DNA from: Eonycteris spelaea | Lineage: Eukaryota; Chordata; Mammalia; Chiroptera; Pteropodidae | Direction of reading: 5' to 3' | Length of the DNA stretch: 64,000 nucleotides | Assembly: GCA_003508835.1 (NCBI GenBank) | Contig: PUFA01000072.1 | Coordinates: 6,050,501-6,114,500 of the forward strand | In this document: piece by piece, positions 11,601 to 24,262 of the stretch | How positions within the stretch are numbered: position 1 is the first letter of the stretch | How the letters are laid out: each line of letters opens with the position of its first letter | Made by a program: the position numbers and the translations under genes | The notes under the pieces: generated by a model | What the model saw: the letters and a program-made list of their open reading frames with translations, nothing else | What the model was told of the DNA's origin: nothing | Databases searched by the model: none

Positions 11601-12410
11601 ACACGCGCCAGTGGCACAGTGCTACTGAAGCCCTGACAGGGCTTTGCTGACGGCGCTGAAGGTAGACTGAGGATTCACGTTGGCAGAAATCTAAAGTTCA
11701 CGCAGATATGGAAGCAGCTGCACCAAAGGCAACGCAAAACGTTTCCTCCAAGTGTAATTCTCAAGGCACGAAAGTGCCACCTATCTTGGCACTTCCGCCT
11801 GTCCTCTGACTATTCCGTTTCCCAAAAGCCACGTTTCACTCTTCTCTCCTTTAACGACTAAATGGTTCGCTCCCCTTTTCGTTTTGCTTAGCTTTTGAAA
11901 AGGAGCTTGCATTTTCTTTTTTTCCCCAAAGTCAATAGCCTTATTTTTCCCCCACGGTAAACACTGAGCAACAGACTTCGGCACATCTGGGCGATGCTGA
12001 TCACACAGGGAATCCATGTGTCCCCAGTACATGAGCTATACCTAATTTTGAAGATAAAAAAAAAAAAAAAGTGTTCTATCATCACATGGAACATCTGATG
12101 GAATTCAAGATTAAGTTACAAACAGTTATGAAGGCCAATTATTAGACAAATGATGCCCGCTAAAACGAGGCTGTGGTTTCACTCCCTGGTAACATGTTCC
12201 TGACTGTTCTGAGACTGACTTATCACGGGATCCTCAAACTGTATCGCATTTACACTTGACTAAGAGGGCAAGGGTGGTTTCTTGTTCAGAGTGAAATGGA
12301 AGCACAATGTCTAGGAGAAATGATAGAAGGGCGATAATTACTTCCGCTATTTACCTTAATCTCCCAGGAGGGAAATGTAATGTGTCATATTTGAAACCCA
12401 GCTATAACCC
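11601..12410. other. No gene recognised
   Basis: No assignable repeat or gene. A 13-A run lies at about 12058-12070. Confidence 0.5.
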
Positions 12411-12585
12411 TGGTACTAGTAATAGCCATTATTTATTGTGCCAAGCATGTGACGGACTCATGTATGCCTCGGGCATTATGATCATCCCCCTTTATCAGTC
12501 AACTGAGGCTCGGAGAAGCTGAGGTAACTTGCTGGGATTCAAAAAACTGCACTGTGACGATGAAGTTCAAACCCAGCACCTTGAC
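12411..12585 (-). repeat. MIR SINE
   Basis: Shows 'agtaatagccattatttatt', 'ccaagcatgtgacgg', 'tcaactgaggctcggagaag' and 'gttcaaacccagc', the reverse-strand MIR landmarks in order. Confidence 0.75.
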
Positions 12586-13489
12586 CCCTCGCTGTCACTT
12601 CCAACCTCTACGCGAAGCTGCACTGCTCTGCTCTCTGCCGCAATGTGCATGCCCCAGCGGCACCATGGTAACCCGATGCGATGGGGGACTGCGCCCCTCA
12701 CAGCTTGCTCTTCTCTATCTCGACATGACATTTCATGCATTTCCCAGCTGCCGTCTGGTGCAAAGAACTCACCCACTTCCTCATACCCGGATGAAAACTT
12801 GACCTAGGCTGTGTGTGCTGGAGATTCCTAATTCAAAGATACCTTTCCACTACTAAACTGACCTTCATCAAAAACATACTTTTAACATAAAGAATTTTAA
12901 AGAGCAGAAATTCATCTCGGCCTAGACTCTTACATTTTGAGTGTGGAACACGTACCAAAAATGAATAGAAAACACAGAAGTATAATTATTTTGCATTCCT
13001 TTTTGGTCATGACTATTGTCTTCAAGAAGCTATGAATCAATGACAGGACAAGTAACATAAACTCTAATTCATCTACCTCCTGACATTTGTAGATCTGAAT
13101 TTGGGGATATATTTTATTGAATATCAATGACTTCCAAAATATGTTAGATTCCATTATTCCATATTTCAGCAGGCAACCATCAAAGCAAAAGGTTGAAATA
13201 CTTTTTCCTTGTATCTGGGACCCTTTAAGAGGTAACAAAATGTTTTTAATGGAGCAGTCTCAGTCTTCCAATCTTATCATAAATCATCTATGATTCAGAA
13301 GCCATTTAAGAGGTTTTGATATTTTAAGAAACTCCACTGTAACTGTCTTTTTTAAAAGTATAAAGAACATTTGCAAGGAACATAACCACTTCTTAGTGGA
13401 ATGTGAACATATTATGCAATTTGCATATTTACCTAAAAGGCTAGGTTTGATTTCTAATTCTACATTTAGCTGCTTGACTGGGGGTGGGG
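12586..13489. other. No gene recognised
   Basis: The first 120 bp have a few CpGs. Frames of 69-102 codons on both strands overlap each other and are not supported as genes. Confidence 0.5.
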
Positions 13490-13600
13490 GATGTCACAAT
13501 CATACCTATGTCACATGGCTATTGTAAGGCTAATATGAAGGGATGAATCTGAAAAGACATTTGGAGCTCTAAAGCTCATTTTAATGTTACTATAATAATT
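13490..13600 (+). repeat. Possible MIR 3' half
   Basis: 'caatcatacctatgtcacat' followed by 'ggctattgtaaggctaatat' resembles the MIR '...acctcatagggttgttgtgaggattaa' segment. Weak match. Confidence 0.4.
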
Positions 13601-13904
13601 TGGATTTCAACCTCATTGTCTCCTGGAATTATATATTTTAAATGAATTTTCCTTAACGTGAGGCACAGCTCAACACACCTTCAGCCAAGTAGAAAGAGCT
13701 TGGCTGAGAACTAAACCATACTCACTACCACTGACATCCACTTCTCCTGGCAATAAAGTTCTCATTTCTTATCTCTACCGTGTTGTGATACTGTGACTAA
13801 TAATAAGAAATATATATTTGGTCTTTGTCCCTGTTTCCAGCACAGAGTCCTAGGACCCTTGGAATTTTTTAAGTGATGAGAGTGAAGAAGGTGTCACTTC
13901 ATAA

Positions 13905-14600
13905 CGAGCCCCTTCCAATGGCACCTGAGTTTATATTAATGAGGTGACTTCTGGAAAGCTCCTCAGGATGAGGGCTGGTTGTCAGGAGAACCAATGGTGA
14001 CTAGACGGTTGGAACTTTCAGGCGGGGTAGAGGGGCTGGAGGCTGAATAGGTCGTCAATGATTTAATCAGTTATGCTACATAATGAAGCCTGCAAAAAAA
14101 AAAAAAAAGGCAAAAAGACTGGCTGGGAACTTCCGAGGTGACAAACACGGCCACGTGCCAGGAAGGCAGTGCACTGCAGTCCACGGGAACAGAAGCATCT
14201 GTACAGGACTCTTCCAGACTCTTTGTGCTCATGTGACTGTCCAAATGTACACTCTATAATATGCTTTACAATAAACTTAAAAATTAAGTGTTCCTCTGGG
14301 TTCTGTGAGCCATGCTAGCAAACTAACAGAGCCTGAGGAGGGGGCAGTGGGGACCTCCTATTTAGAACCAGTCAGTCAGAAGCACAAGTGACACCTTGGA
14401 CTTGAGAGCGGCAACTGAAGTGTGTGAAGTCCCGTAAGACTGAGCCCTTGCCCGTGGGATCTGATGCTATTCTCAGAGAGTGTTAGGAGGGAGTTAGATC
14501 ATAGCACACCCATCAGCGTCATCCGAGAATTGGAGAATTGCTTGGTGGTGTTGGAAAAACACATCACGCACGTCATACTCAAAATTATTTTCGAGTAATT
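13905..14600 (+). mobile_element. LTR-type interspersed repeat, family uncertain
   Basis: I recognise a recurring mammalian repeat block: 'gctacataatgaagcctgca', an A run at 14094-14108, 'caataaac' near 14270, 'gggttctgtgagccatgcta', 'gactgagccctt', 'gtgggatctgatgctat' and 'ggagaattgcttggtg'. The family name is uncertain; an ERVL- or MaLR-related origin is inferred. The 70-codon frame at 14538-14750 begins in it and is not a gene. Confidence 0.5.
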
Positions 14601-17600
14601 ATGTGTGCTCAGTGTTATTTAATTCGATCCGCTTCCATTAGAAGTATGCAAAAAAATTTTTTTAATAAAAAAGGAAATCAATTGGAAACACCAACCCATC
14701 ACACATTTAACAAACCAGGACGTGGAGAGTACAAATTCGATAAAAATTGAAATAGTTCATTTACGTAATATAATTTACATATCTTCCCAAGGGTAGAGCT
14801 TCCCTAGAATCTTTCCTTAAATACAATTTATTATCAAAAACTCGCAAAATAGCCCTAAAGAAAACTAGAAATTTTTTTCCAAGCTAACCTTTGCAGTTTC
14901 TATAGTGATGGGTATCTCTTCATCCATTAACCCTCCATAATTTGATTTGTATCCATTTATTAAATGCTCTGCTGAGTTCTGAGAACACATATGTGAAGTC
15001 ACAATGTCTGCAACAAATGCTCTGTCTTCCAGGAGAGACCAACCGTGCAGCAACTCAACTCAGCGACACGAAACGTCCTAAGTAGAAGACCCAAGCACAT
15101 GCAAAAAGAACCTGCATATAAATGAGCCACTCTGCTTTCTACTTTGGTGTCTTTGACGCATGTGTCTTTAGTGATACTGTAATGTTTTCATTATTTTATA
15201 CCTTTTGGAAAAACTGTGATGATTAGACGGAGGTTGGAAAGATCTATAATTATAATTCTATTTAGGGTTTGACTTATGCTTAATCGTGACTACATTCAAA
15301 TGTGGTTATCTTTCTCTTATTAAACCATTAATATCACTTACTTTGCATGTTTACATGAACTTCTGTTTCTCTAAAAAGTCATTGGTACAAAATAGTCAAT
15401 AAAAGGATGAGTGTAGATTAATGATTATTAGACTGTGAGTGGTGGTTTCTGTATGTGTAGATTTAGTGGGGTCAGGTGTCTTGGATAAAGGTCACCTCCC
15501 CTTAACCCCACTGCCATCTAATCACCAGGAAGACCATGTTTTCTATTGTGGTTTCTATGGTAACAACGACACAACTTGATTACTACCTTTTCAACAGTGC
15601 TATGTATGGTAAGAGGCTGGGGTTTGTGACACTTAATTGAGAAGTAATTTAATGAGTCATATGCTACGAGTTTCTTGTGCATTTCGGTGTTGCCGAGGCT
15701 CCCTTCGTGAACTGCACAGGTATGAGCGCACTTCAAGAGCTCAGGGGCAGCAGTGGAAAAGCAATCCGGATTGGACTGAGAGCTCCTCTACAACGGCGGG
15801 CTCATGCTCATTCTCAGTAACTTCAGAATCACTGAGTAGCAGCAGTGTGTGTGTGTGCGCGCGCGCTGCTGACTTAGAACCCCAGGAGAATCCAGAGAGT
15901 AGGTCATTAACTCTGGTGGGTGACTTCTCCCTGTTTCTGCTCTGAATGTAGAAACTTAATAACCTCTTGAGTTCCGTTAGGGGCTCTGTGAGTCCCACAG
16001 TGAACTCAGAGTGATAAGTGTCAACACATTTATTCGCATGGTATTTTGTCTTGAATCACAAGATCATTACTCTGCAAAAGTCCTAAGAAAAAGCCACATA
16101 GATCACAGAGACTGCTAGAGCTAAACATACTCCTGCTTGTCAGTATGCACCGAGCAAATGGGAGTGCAGGACTTCGCTTGGCTTCCTATTTTCCTTGGAC
16201 AGCAGTCGACATTTAGTATTTTGAGTGGAGTTTAGAAAGAAGAGCTGCTTCTCTTTTGAGTCCTGTTCCCAGGTTCCTATTGGTTCAAAGCCCAGTTTCA
16301 GTCTACATAAAAAGGATCATTATTTTTCTTAACCTGTTTGCCAACAACATAAGCCAGTCTGAGAAAGGGTTGTAATTATTACACAGGACTTCATATTTTA
16401 ATTTTTGAATTACCTACTTTTTGCGAACAAAATGACAAGATTCTCCTTTTATATCTATTTTGGTTTGTAGATCTAGAAGATTCCTTGACCTCTTTAATTA
16501 CTGAAAGTTTCAAAGACCTGAGAACATGGAAAGTAGTATGTTGATATACAAGTGTGCTGTCTCTCTCTCGTTTTCTTTACCAATCTTCCTCATATCAATT
16601 CAGGACACAAGAGGACATTAGGAGCTGCCCTCAAAATCATAGGTCTTGAATTATGGCAAATAGAAAAGCCAGGAGTCGGCTTTCAAGAGAACAAACAGGG
16701 AAGACTGATAGCCAGACTGACTCAAGGCCAAGTTCATTCAGCATCCAGCCCCACTCGCTCATGTTACAGAAGAATGAGTTGAAGACCGCTGTCACCAGCA
16801 AGCTCGTCTGCAAGACACTCGAAGACCCTGCTAGTCCCCGGATGCATTCTGAGAGGCGCCCTCCTTCTCCCAAGAAGCAGACCCCTGAGAATAATCAGGC
16901 CAACGCTCTGGGTGGTGCACGCACTGCTCTCGTCTGCAGACGAGCTGCCCCAGGTGATTTACAAGGCGCTGATTGCTCTTGCCTCAGTGACAAATCTCCA
17001 TGGGCCTTCCTCACCTCGCCTTCACCTCACCTGAAGAAGGCCAGTAATTCCTCAACTCCCTGCTTAAAAAATGCTGACACTTAATGCTCTGTATCTGGTG
17101 TTGGAAATTATTACCCCAGCTCCACCGGCCCAGAAAAGATTTTATCAACCATTTCCAAAATTACCACTTTCGAAATCACTTTTTACAACTCCAAGACCAC
17201 ATAAACACAAGAAAATCAAATTTTATGCAATTAATCTAGCCTAAATCATTTGTCTTTGAGAAAGTGGACAAGCAGGATTGATTTAAATAAACTATAAAAG
17301 ATCTTGGTTAGAAAATATATATATATATACATCTACACTATATAGAGATAGATATAGATAAGGAAATAAAATTATCTGCTCCAATTATTAATAAGCCTAT
17401 CTTCTCATAGATCATTGCGATTTGGCTTTAAAGTGTAGAGTAAAACGAAAAGTCATATTTATTAAGGTACTAGAAGCTTTGCTAGTGTAAATTAAATATT
17501 TGTTGTATTCTAGGGCCTGGTTATCAGACCTTGGTATGGCTGCGACAATGAGGCCTGAGATCCCGCGGGTATATCCTCACTTCTAAAATCACAAGAGTCT

Positions 17601-18399
17601 CTCCCAGAAGCACCTGGCACAGAAGGCCAGCCTCACTACAGGCTGCTCAGGACCCAGGCCACACTGAAAGGCCAGGGGACTGGAAGACCCCCACGGGTCG
17701 GCCATCTGACCACGGGCTGCGGGCCTAGAACCGATCCCTGGAAAGGGCCTGGACTTGGAAGAGGGAGCAACTGCCTGGGGGAAGTCAGTCCCTTTGGAGT
17801 CCTCGTTTGTATAGAGATCTATGTAGGGCAATTTAAACAGGCATTCCAGAAAACTGGGAGATGGAGTGGTTGATCTCTGGAACATCCATTCAACTGAAAT
17901 TCTGGGGATTCCAATCAGTAGCTCTCACAGTAGACACCATAATTTATGTAGAGGATTATATGATTTTGTAGAAAACACAGAGGGTTTTAGTTTCTAAACA
18001 TGTATTCAGCATGATATCATCTCTACCAACTTTCCAGTTAAAAAAAAAATCTAAAAAGACCCTCCATCCCCTCCTCCACAAACTCTAACATTATTGCATC
18101 CATTGGGACTGTATTTTCAAGGAAGTGAGCCCAGATTGGAGGTGGAGAGTGTATGAACAGTGATTATCTTATTCACTGTATCCTACAAAATATGCTCATA
18201 ATCAAAGCACTATAGGTATCGACAGGACAGGTGCCTACTTCGAAGGCACTAGATTTCACGTGTTCTCGAGTCTCTTATCTCAGCGTAGCAAAGCTGTGCA
18301 GATGAAAGCTACCAAGTGCAGGGTCCTGGGTGGGAGTTTCCTCTTCCCCACCAGGGAGAAGAGAACCGAGAGCATTGTCCACACCTCGTGTGTTTACAA
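14601..18399. other. Unassigned DNA
   Basis: Contains a short GT/GC alternating tract near 15848-15868 and a TA tract at about 17315-17329. A 143-codon plus-strand frame at 16653-17084 has a hydrophilic, Lys/Arg/Ser/Pro-rich composition and no recognised motif. No other gene or repeat could be named. Confidence 0.45.
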
Positions 18400-19250
18400 A
18401 CACTAATGGGGAATAGATTCTCATTTAAGGATAGGAAAGAATAAAAAGGAAACTGAGTAAATGGACCTAAGGACAGGGGAACTTGAGAATAATAGAAAAG
18501 GTCATGAAAACTCAGGAAAAGAATATTCTTCTGAAGAAGATACAGTCCAGGAATCAGAAGATAATTCTGAAGAGTGTACAAGAATTGTCTCCTATAAAGC
18601 AAGGTGAGAATACATAAGTAGAGCAAACACATAGAAAAGAATAAGCTGTAATAGAAAGATAAAAAGAATTAGCTAAAATGCAATAACCAGAAATGAAATA
18701 AAACACAAACACAAGCACAAAAAAAAAAAAAGGAGAAACAGAGAAAGTGCATGACAACTAAAATGACAATGGCAAAATTAAAATCTTCATGGTAGATATT
18801 TAACAGCTGTAATGGCATGCAAAATTTCACTCAGTGATTTCAAAACAAACTTGATAAGCTCTTCTACCATAAAGGGGTAAAGAACAAAGGACCAAAACCA
18901 GTAAGAGGACAAATGATAAATAAAGAAGCTAAAAATTAGTTATTTCCAAGATAGAAAAAAATGCATAATTTCAATACTAGAAAGAGAAGCAGTGATCAAA
19001 TCCATAATAAGTTTTTCTGGAACTCAAGACTAAACACCTTAAAATGAAAATTAAACAGATTCAACCTGTTCTGAATAATATTAACAGGAAGATATCCAGA
19101 GATGAATAAACTCCAACAAAATTCTGAATTATAAAGAAAAATGTAATTTCACAAAAGATCCTGCTGATAGCAACCAAAACCTCAGATAAGAAGTCTGGAA
19201 AGAAATAAAAATCAAGAAAATATACACTGCCAAACTAGTCTTACTAGGAG
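18400..19250 (+). repeat. A-rich L1/HAL1-like fragment
   Basis: The plus strand is strongly A-rich and reads like degraded HAL1 or L1 ORF1 sequence, for example 'caagactaaacaccttaaaa' and 'gatgaataaactccaacaaa'. There is no continuous coding frame. The family is an inference from composition and short matches. Confidence 0.35.
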
Positions 19251-20535
19251 CTGTTAAGTGTCACAAAGGACCACCGTTTCCGCTTGTTCTTCTTGGATTA
19301 TATAGATTAGTTATCGCATTTCAGCACAACGGCCAATTCTCAATGTCTTTTCAACTCTACAGACTTGACATTGGGTCCATGACAAATCTCTCTCCAATAA
19401 TTCTGAGCTGATAAACAGACTAGCTGATGGCTAACCTCCAGATAACAGCTCTTCACTTCAGTTTTATTTCATTGGGATATGGTTTTCATACATCAAAACG
19501 TCATGGATCCAAAATTTCCCTTGTGGATCACAGGTCACAAGATCCAGGATGCAATGGTGGGATTTTCCTCAGACTGTTACGAATTAGCTGGAGACCACAT
19601 GTTTCAGGGAAATAAAAACCAGAAAGGGCAGGAATTTCTGTTTAGCTTCAGGCAGTGAAGCACTAGATACTTTGTGCAATATCCTCTATAAGAGATACAA
19701 TTTAAAATACAGCCCAGTAGGGATAAGGACCCTAGAAAGTTTCTTCTATCTGAGAGAAGAATTCAGAGTCATTTGCACTGTTCTAGTAGGAGGAAGGAGA
19801 AAAGTAATTAGAGCATTAAAAACAATAAATAGAATTCATCACTAAAGTAGAGAGAGATGCACACATAGTGTGACAAAAGCTTGGGAAGTGAAATTAGAGA
19901 ATAATCAAAAATACTGAACTTTGCTGAAGTTTGAATTCTATCAAGAATGATGGAACGCTGTTGGATCTGGTGATTAGGAGGCCGCTAAGAACCATCTATA
20001 TGTGTGGTTTTCACAGAGAGGAGGCAGTTGACAGTAAAGTTATTTTGCAAAAGTCCCAGATACAGACTTCTCTAACGTTGACACTAATAGGTGAGAGATA
20101 GAGCAATCACCTAAAGAGATATCCAAGTAAAAAATAAAAAATCAGGACCAGGCAAACAGTTAGCATGTGCACAGCTAAAGGAGTCCATGGAAAGAGAAAG
20201 TTTAAAGAATTAAGAGAGTCTGAATGTGAATGAAATGAGCCACCATATGATTGATTAGTAAAGATACGGAACTTGATCAAAAGAACAAATGAAGAGACAC
20301 ACTTTATCAAGAAGACTAATTCTCAGAAGACTGAGACAAAGGAAGAGAAAATGGACAGACACAATGTTGAGAACAGAAGCTTTGAGGAAGAGCCCATAAA
20401 CTGGCCACCGCTGCCTTTTATTAAGAATGAATATGAATCCAAATGTTGAAAATGAAGACACGTGGATTCGACAGCAGCTTGTGGAAAAGGACTTAAAAGG
20501 CAATAAGCAATCACCTAGAGATGAAGAATGAGCAA
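19251..20535. other. Unassigned DNA
   Basis: No gene found. Some phrases near 19960-20010 ('gttggatctggtgattagga') resemble an old LINE, but not enough to annotate. Confidence 0.4.
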
Positions 20536-21273
20536 TTATGACTTACCCAAAACTACAGAATTTCTCTTCCTTGGCTCAAATGAACATGACGCCATGACAG
20601 TGCCCCTGCCTGGCAAACCAGGGGGAACAGGGGATGGTGCACGAGGGACGCTGCCTGGAGACACGTGGGATGTGGGGTTCACAAGGAAGAACAGGAAGAT
20701 CTGAGAAGAAAGTTCTGACAGATTCTGAAGAGAGCCAGCACGCTCATGACATGACAGACCTCGTGATTCCAACTGACAATGGAGGCACGCGGAGCCAGAG
20801 TGAAAGAAAAATTCAGGGAAGACCTTGAGAGGCTGGGAAGGGCAGGGACCGCCAGCGCCCACCACATCCCTGTGAATTTTCAGCCTCCGCCACAGTTTTT
20901 TGCTTTTTTGTTTTTTTAGGGTGGGGGTAAATGATAAGTTCAATTCAACAGACTTTGAGCAGAAACGAAGCGCATCTCTTACAGGGCAAGGCAGTAAAAA
21001 GTCACTGTGTCTCCTCCATCCCATTCCCCCCATACTGAGGTGACACTGGAAGCCATGAGCTGGGTAAGACGACAATATCGCAAGGCAAAAGGAGCCTGGA
21101 TCCCAGATGGAGGCCCCGCTGACCCACATCGGGGGTGTGAATGAGAAACGAGCTCCTCTTGTGTTGGGCCACTGAGACTTAATTGCTCTCGGGATAAATA
21201 GGATGCCGAGCATGAGTGATGAGGTGGAAAATATGAATGGAAAGGAGGTCATGCTCCGAGAGGGGATTTTCAC
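20536..21273 (-). other. Longest open frame, 245 codons, no known family
   Basis: This is the longest uninterrupted frame in the window. The predicted product has no recognised domain, no clear signal peptide, and a Lys-rich patch near residue 115 that comes from a T-rich stretch on the plus strand. A shorter minus-strand frame in another phase overlaps it. Upstream on the minus strand I see no CpG island and no evident promoter. A frame of this length can occur by chance in 64 kb, so I list it as an unproven ORF. A retrocopy or a recently arisen gene remains possible. Confidence 0.25.
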
Positions 21274-22805
21274 ATTCTGAGCCCTTTTAAGTGGGGCAGT
21301 TCTGACAATGATGAGATCTAAGATGTGGCCACATTCGGGAATGGTTCATGAAGAGAAAAAAAAGAGAGAGAGAGATCACTGGACCCAAGGAAATAAACAG
21401 TGAACCCAACATGTTATAAAGGCAACAAGAATTATATTAATAGTTATAAATGAGAGAAAGACTGATCCGTTCTGAAGCTACAAAGAAAGGTGAGATACTA
21501 TTCTCAAGGCTGGAAGAATGCAATATCGATACCAGAACGCTTAAAAAAAAAAAAAAAAAGAAAAAGAAAAGGCAGGACAACTGTCTGGAAGTTGCCGTGG
21601 AGACTGAATATACCAATTCTTAGTCTTGCCTAGTAAATCCCAGGTGGATTGGAAGGGACAGTAATGGAGGAAAAGAAATAGAAGCATTAGGAGCCTTAAT
21701 TCTGGAAGCTACTTAGCATTCTGACACACACCACAGATCAGTGTCCCCACCCTATACAGATCAGTGACTCAAGAAGATAAGCAGTCACTCTTAAGTCCAG
21801 GAAAGGCCCACACAGCTCTGAAAATTTCCTAGTCTAAATGGCCTCTTGAGGGATGTGGCCCATCCTTGTCTTTCTAGACATAACTACTTGGGATGCTAAA
21901 TTGCATCCTAGTCTCTATTTCTAGAGAAGTCCTTCCACTTGACTTGTCAGGCCCTTATTACCTGAGCTACCCAAGGCCAAGGTTCTGTGACAAGAACAAG
22001 TTAGCAGTACGCAAAAACAAAAACAAAACAAACAAACAAAACAAAACAACAACAAAACCACTCTCAAACAGCACACACATAACATATTCTTGTATTTTCC
22101 CCTCAAGTCAGAAACCTGTTCTTATATTGGGAAGGTCCCTCTGACCTTAACTTATCTTCCTAAGTGAATAAACAAAGAGAACAGGTATGTCTAAACATCT
22201 AAAATAAGGATTCTTAACCTGAGGTCATTAAACCATTTAAAATCGACTCAGGACTCAGTGAATTGGTACTCTCCCCATCCATCTGCCAATCAGGAGAATT
22301 CCTTCAGCTCTTACCTGAGAGGTAAATGGGTCTGGGTCCTAAAAATATTTCAAATTAACTGGCCAAAAACAAACAAACAAACAAAACATAGGTGATGATC
22401 TCTTAAGAGATTATTTGAATAAAGATAGGCAAGATGTAGTCGATGATCAATTTTCCTATTTCCCAAAAGAGACAAAATGAATTCACCGATGGTGAGTAAG
22501 AAGCCATCTGGAGTCTCTCTGGGGTGAGATTGCTCCTCGCATGCACGGTCCACCGCCATACCTTACTCTCCCCAGATACACTCTCGTATACCTAAGCAAC
22601 TCTTTTCCTGTTCTGGGATCTCTTTCTCCATGCTCGTCACCCCTCTGATTACTCTCCTGAATGAGGGAATTTTGGTGGCACACAGAATAAGTGTTGTCAA
22701 CTCAGACAAAGTGAAAATACCACAGACCACAAAAATGTGGAGACAGCGGTAACAGTGGGAGAAACTGTAAGAACGTTGTTCATAAACTCCGCTTCTTAAT
22801 CTCAG
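21274..22805. other. Unassigned DNA with A-rich simple repeats
   Basis: A 17-A run lies at 21543-21559 and an AAAC/AAAAC-type repeat at about 22014-22061. Near 22205 the phrase 'ggattcttaacctgaggtc' resembles a degraded DNA-transposon end, but no full element follows. Confidence 0.45.
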
Positions 22806-22973
22806 GAAGTGGTCCGCAGCCTCGGAGGCCACGGGGGTCACCTGAGCACTTCAAGAAACAGTAATGCCTGCATCCCCTGAGATGCTGATTTAGTTTCTCT
22901 TAGGTACAAGTCTTCATATTTTTAAAGTTCTCAGGTGATCCCAGTGTGAGGTCAAGGTTGAAATCTGCTTTAG
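22806..22973. mobile_element. MER5A-type hAT DNA transposon
   Basis: The start 'agtggtccgcagcctcgg', the middle 'gagatgctgatttagtttct' and the end 'ctcaggtgatcccagtgtga' are MER5A landmarks. MER5A is nearly palindromic, so orientation is not assigned. Non-autonomous and decayed. Confidence 0.7.
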
Positions 22974-24046
22974 AGGGATATTCTAATAACTCACTTCACT
23001 GCTGTTTATGAAACATTTTTCTGTAGCTTAGAAACTCATTCAGCTTTACTTCAGTTTCTCTACTATGAAGCCTAAGAAACAGTAAAGGTAATTCATGAAG
23101 ATGCCTCCTACATAGTAATGGCTCTTCTTTCTACCTATATATGACCGTCCATCCATCCCTTTGCATATGTTATCCAGCCATCCCTGCCTTTTGTATATGA
23201 GTAGAGAGGGTTGTCAGGAGCATTTGTGAAACAGTAATGCTGAATTTGGGAGAGTCAGCTTTTGTCTGTTTTGACTTCTCTTTTTGTTCGGAATTTATGT
23301 AATGAACATAAGTCACATTTTTAAAAACAATAAAACACTCATAGGAATACAATTTTTTTAAAAAGCTTAAGAAAATGAAAAAAGCAAATAAAAATGTCAA
23401 AATTCAACTGCAGAGGCCATGCATATTTCCAGTTTGCGGGACAGACAGCTGATTTAATTCTTAGACACGGAAACGGAAAACTCGACTTGTCAGGACCTAT
23501 TTTATGGCTATTGATTGACAAGTCTACCTCTGTTCACTTCACTGAAGGGTGAGGTGACAGGACAAACATTAGGTTTAATCTGTCAGAGAATGGATAATGT
23601 TGTTATTGACATGTATGAACAGAATATCTAAGAATACTAATTAGAAAACAACAAATAGAGCTTTCATAGTTACTTGAAAATCATCTACGATGTGCCATCT
23701 GACTAGAGACAGAATGTAGGCCGTCATTGCCCATTTAACCCTCTAGTTTGTCCTTGAAGTAACTGATTTGTCCCCATGCCTATCTCCATCCCCAAGTGTC
23801 AATTCGGTGTGCCCTTTTAGAAAGAAAAAGAAATCCATCTCACAGTACTGACCCAGCTCAAGTCAAATATGTGTACATACATACACATATTTACATACCC
23901 ATGTATATTTACATCTCTGTACAGATTTCTTTCCACTGTGCCCAAATACATGAGACTGAACAAAGAGAATATTCAGAAATATAGCAGGAATATGGTCCAA
24001 AGAAGCCACACAGTGGAGAGGCCATCCAGCAGGCTGAGAGAGAACC
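22974..24046. other. Unassigned DNA
   Basis: AT-rich stretch without recognisable genes. A short direct 'catcc' repetition occurs near 23150-23185. Confidence 0.5.
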
Positions 24047-24262
24047 AAGGGTCCCGACCCCGGTACAACTGACATTTTAAGCCAAATTACTCTGTCGTTC
24101 AGGCTGTCCTGGGCATCGCAGGATGTGGGCAGCATCCCTGAGCTTGACCCACTAGACACCAGCAGCAACCCCGCCCCACACACACACACATTGTGACAAC
24201 CAAAAAATGTCACCATTCTTAAATGTCTCCTGGGACGCAAAACTGCCTCTGTTGAGAACCTT
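24047..24262 (+). mobile_element. MER20-type hAT DNA transposon
   Basis: Landmarks in order: 'actgacattttaagcc', 'ctgtcctgggcatcgcagga', 'agcatccctgagcttgaccc', 'actagacaccagcagcaacc', 'tgtgacaaccaaaaaatgtc' and a terminal 'gttgagaacc'. A CA-rich tract at about 24176-24190 expands the usual C-rich section. MER20 copies have been reported as regulatory elements in endometrial cells of placental mammals; whether this copy is active is unknown. Confidence 0.88.

Noticed and set aside
21543..21559. A-run as a SINE tail
   Set aside because: No SINE body or RNA polymerase III box found upstream.
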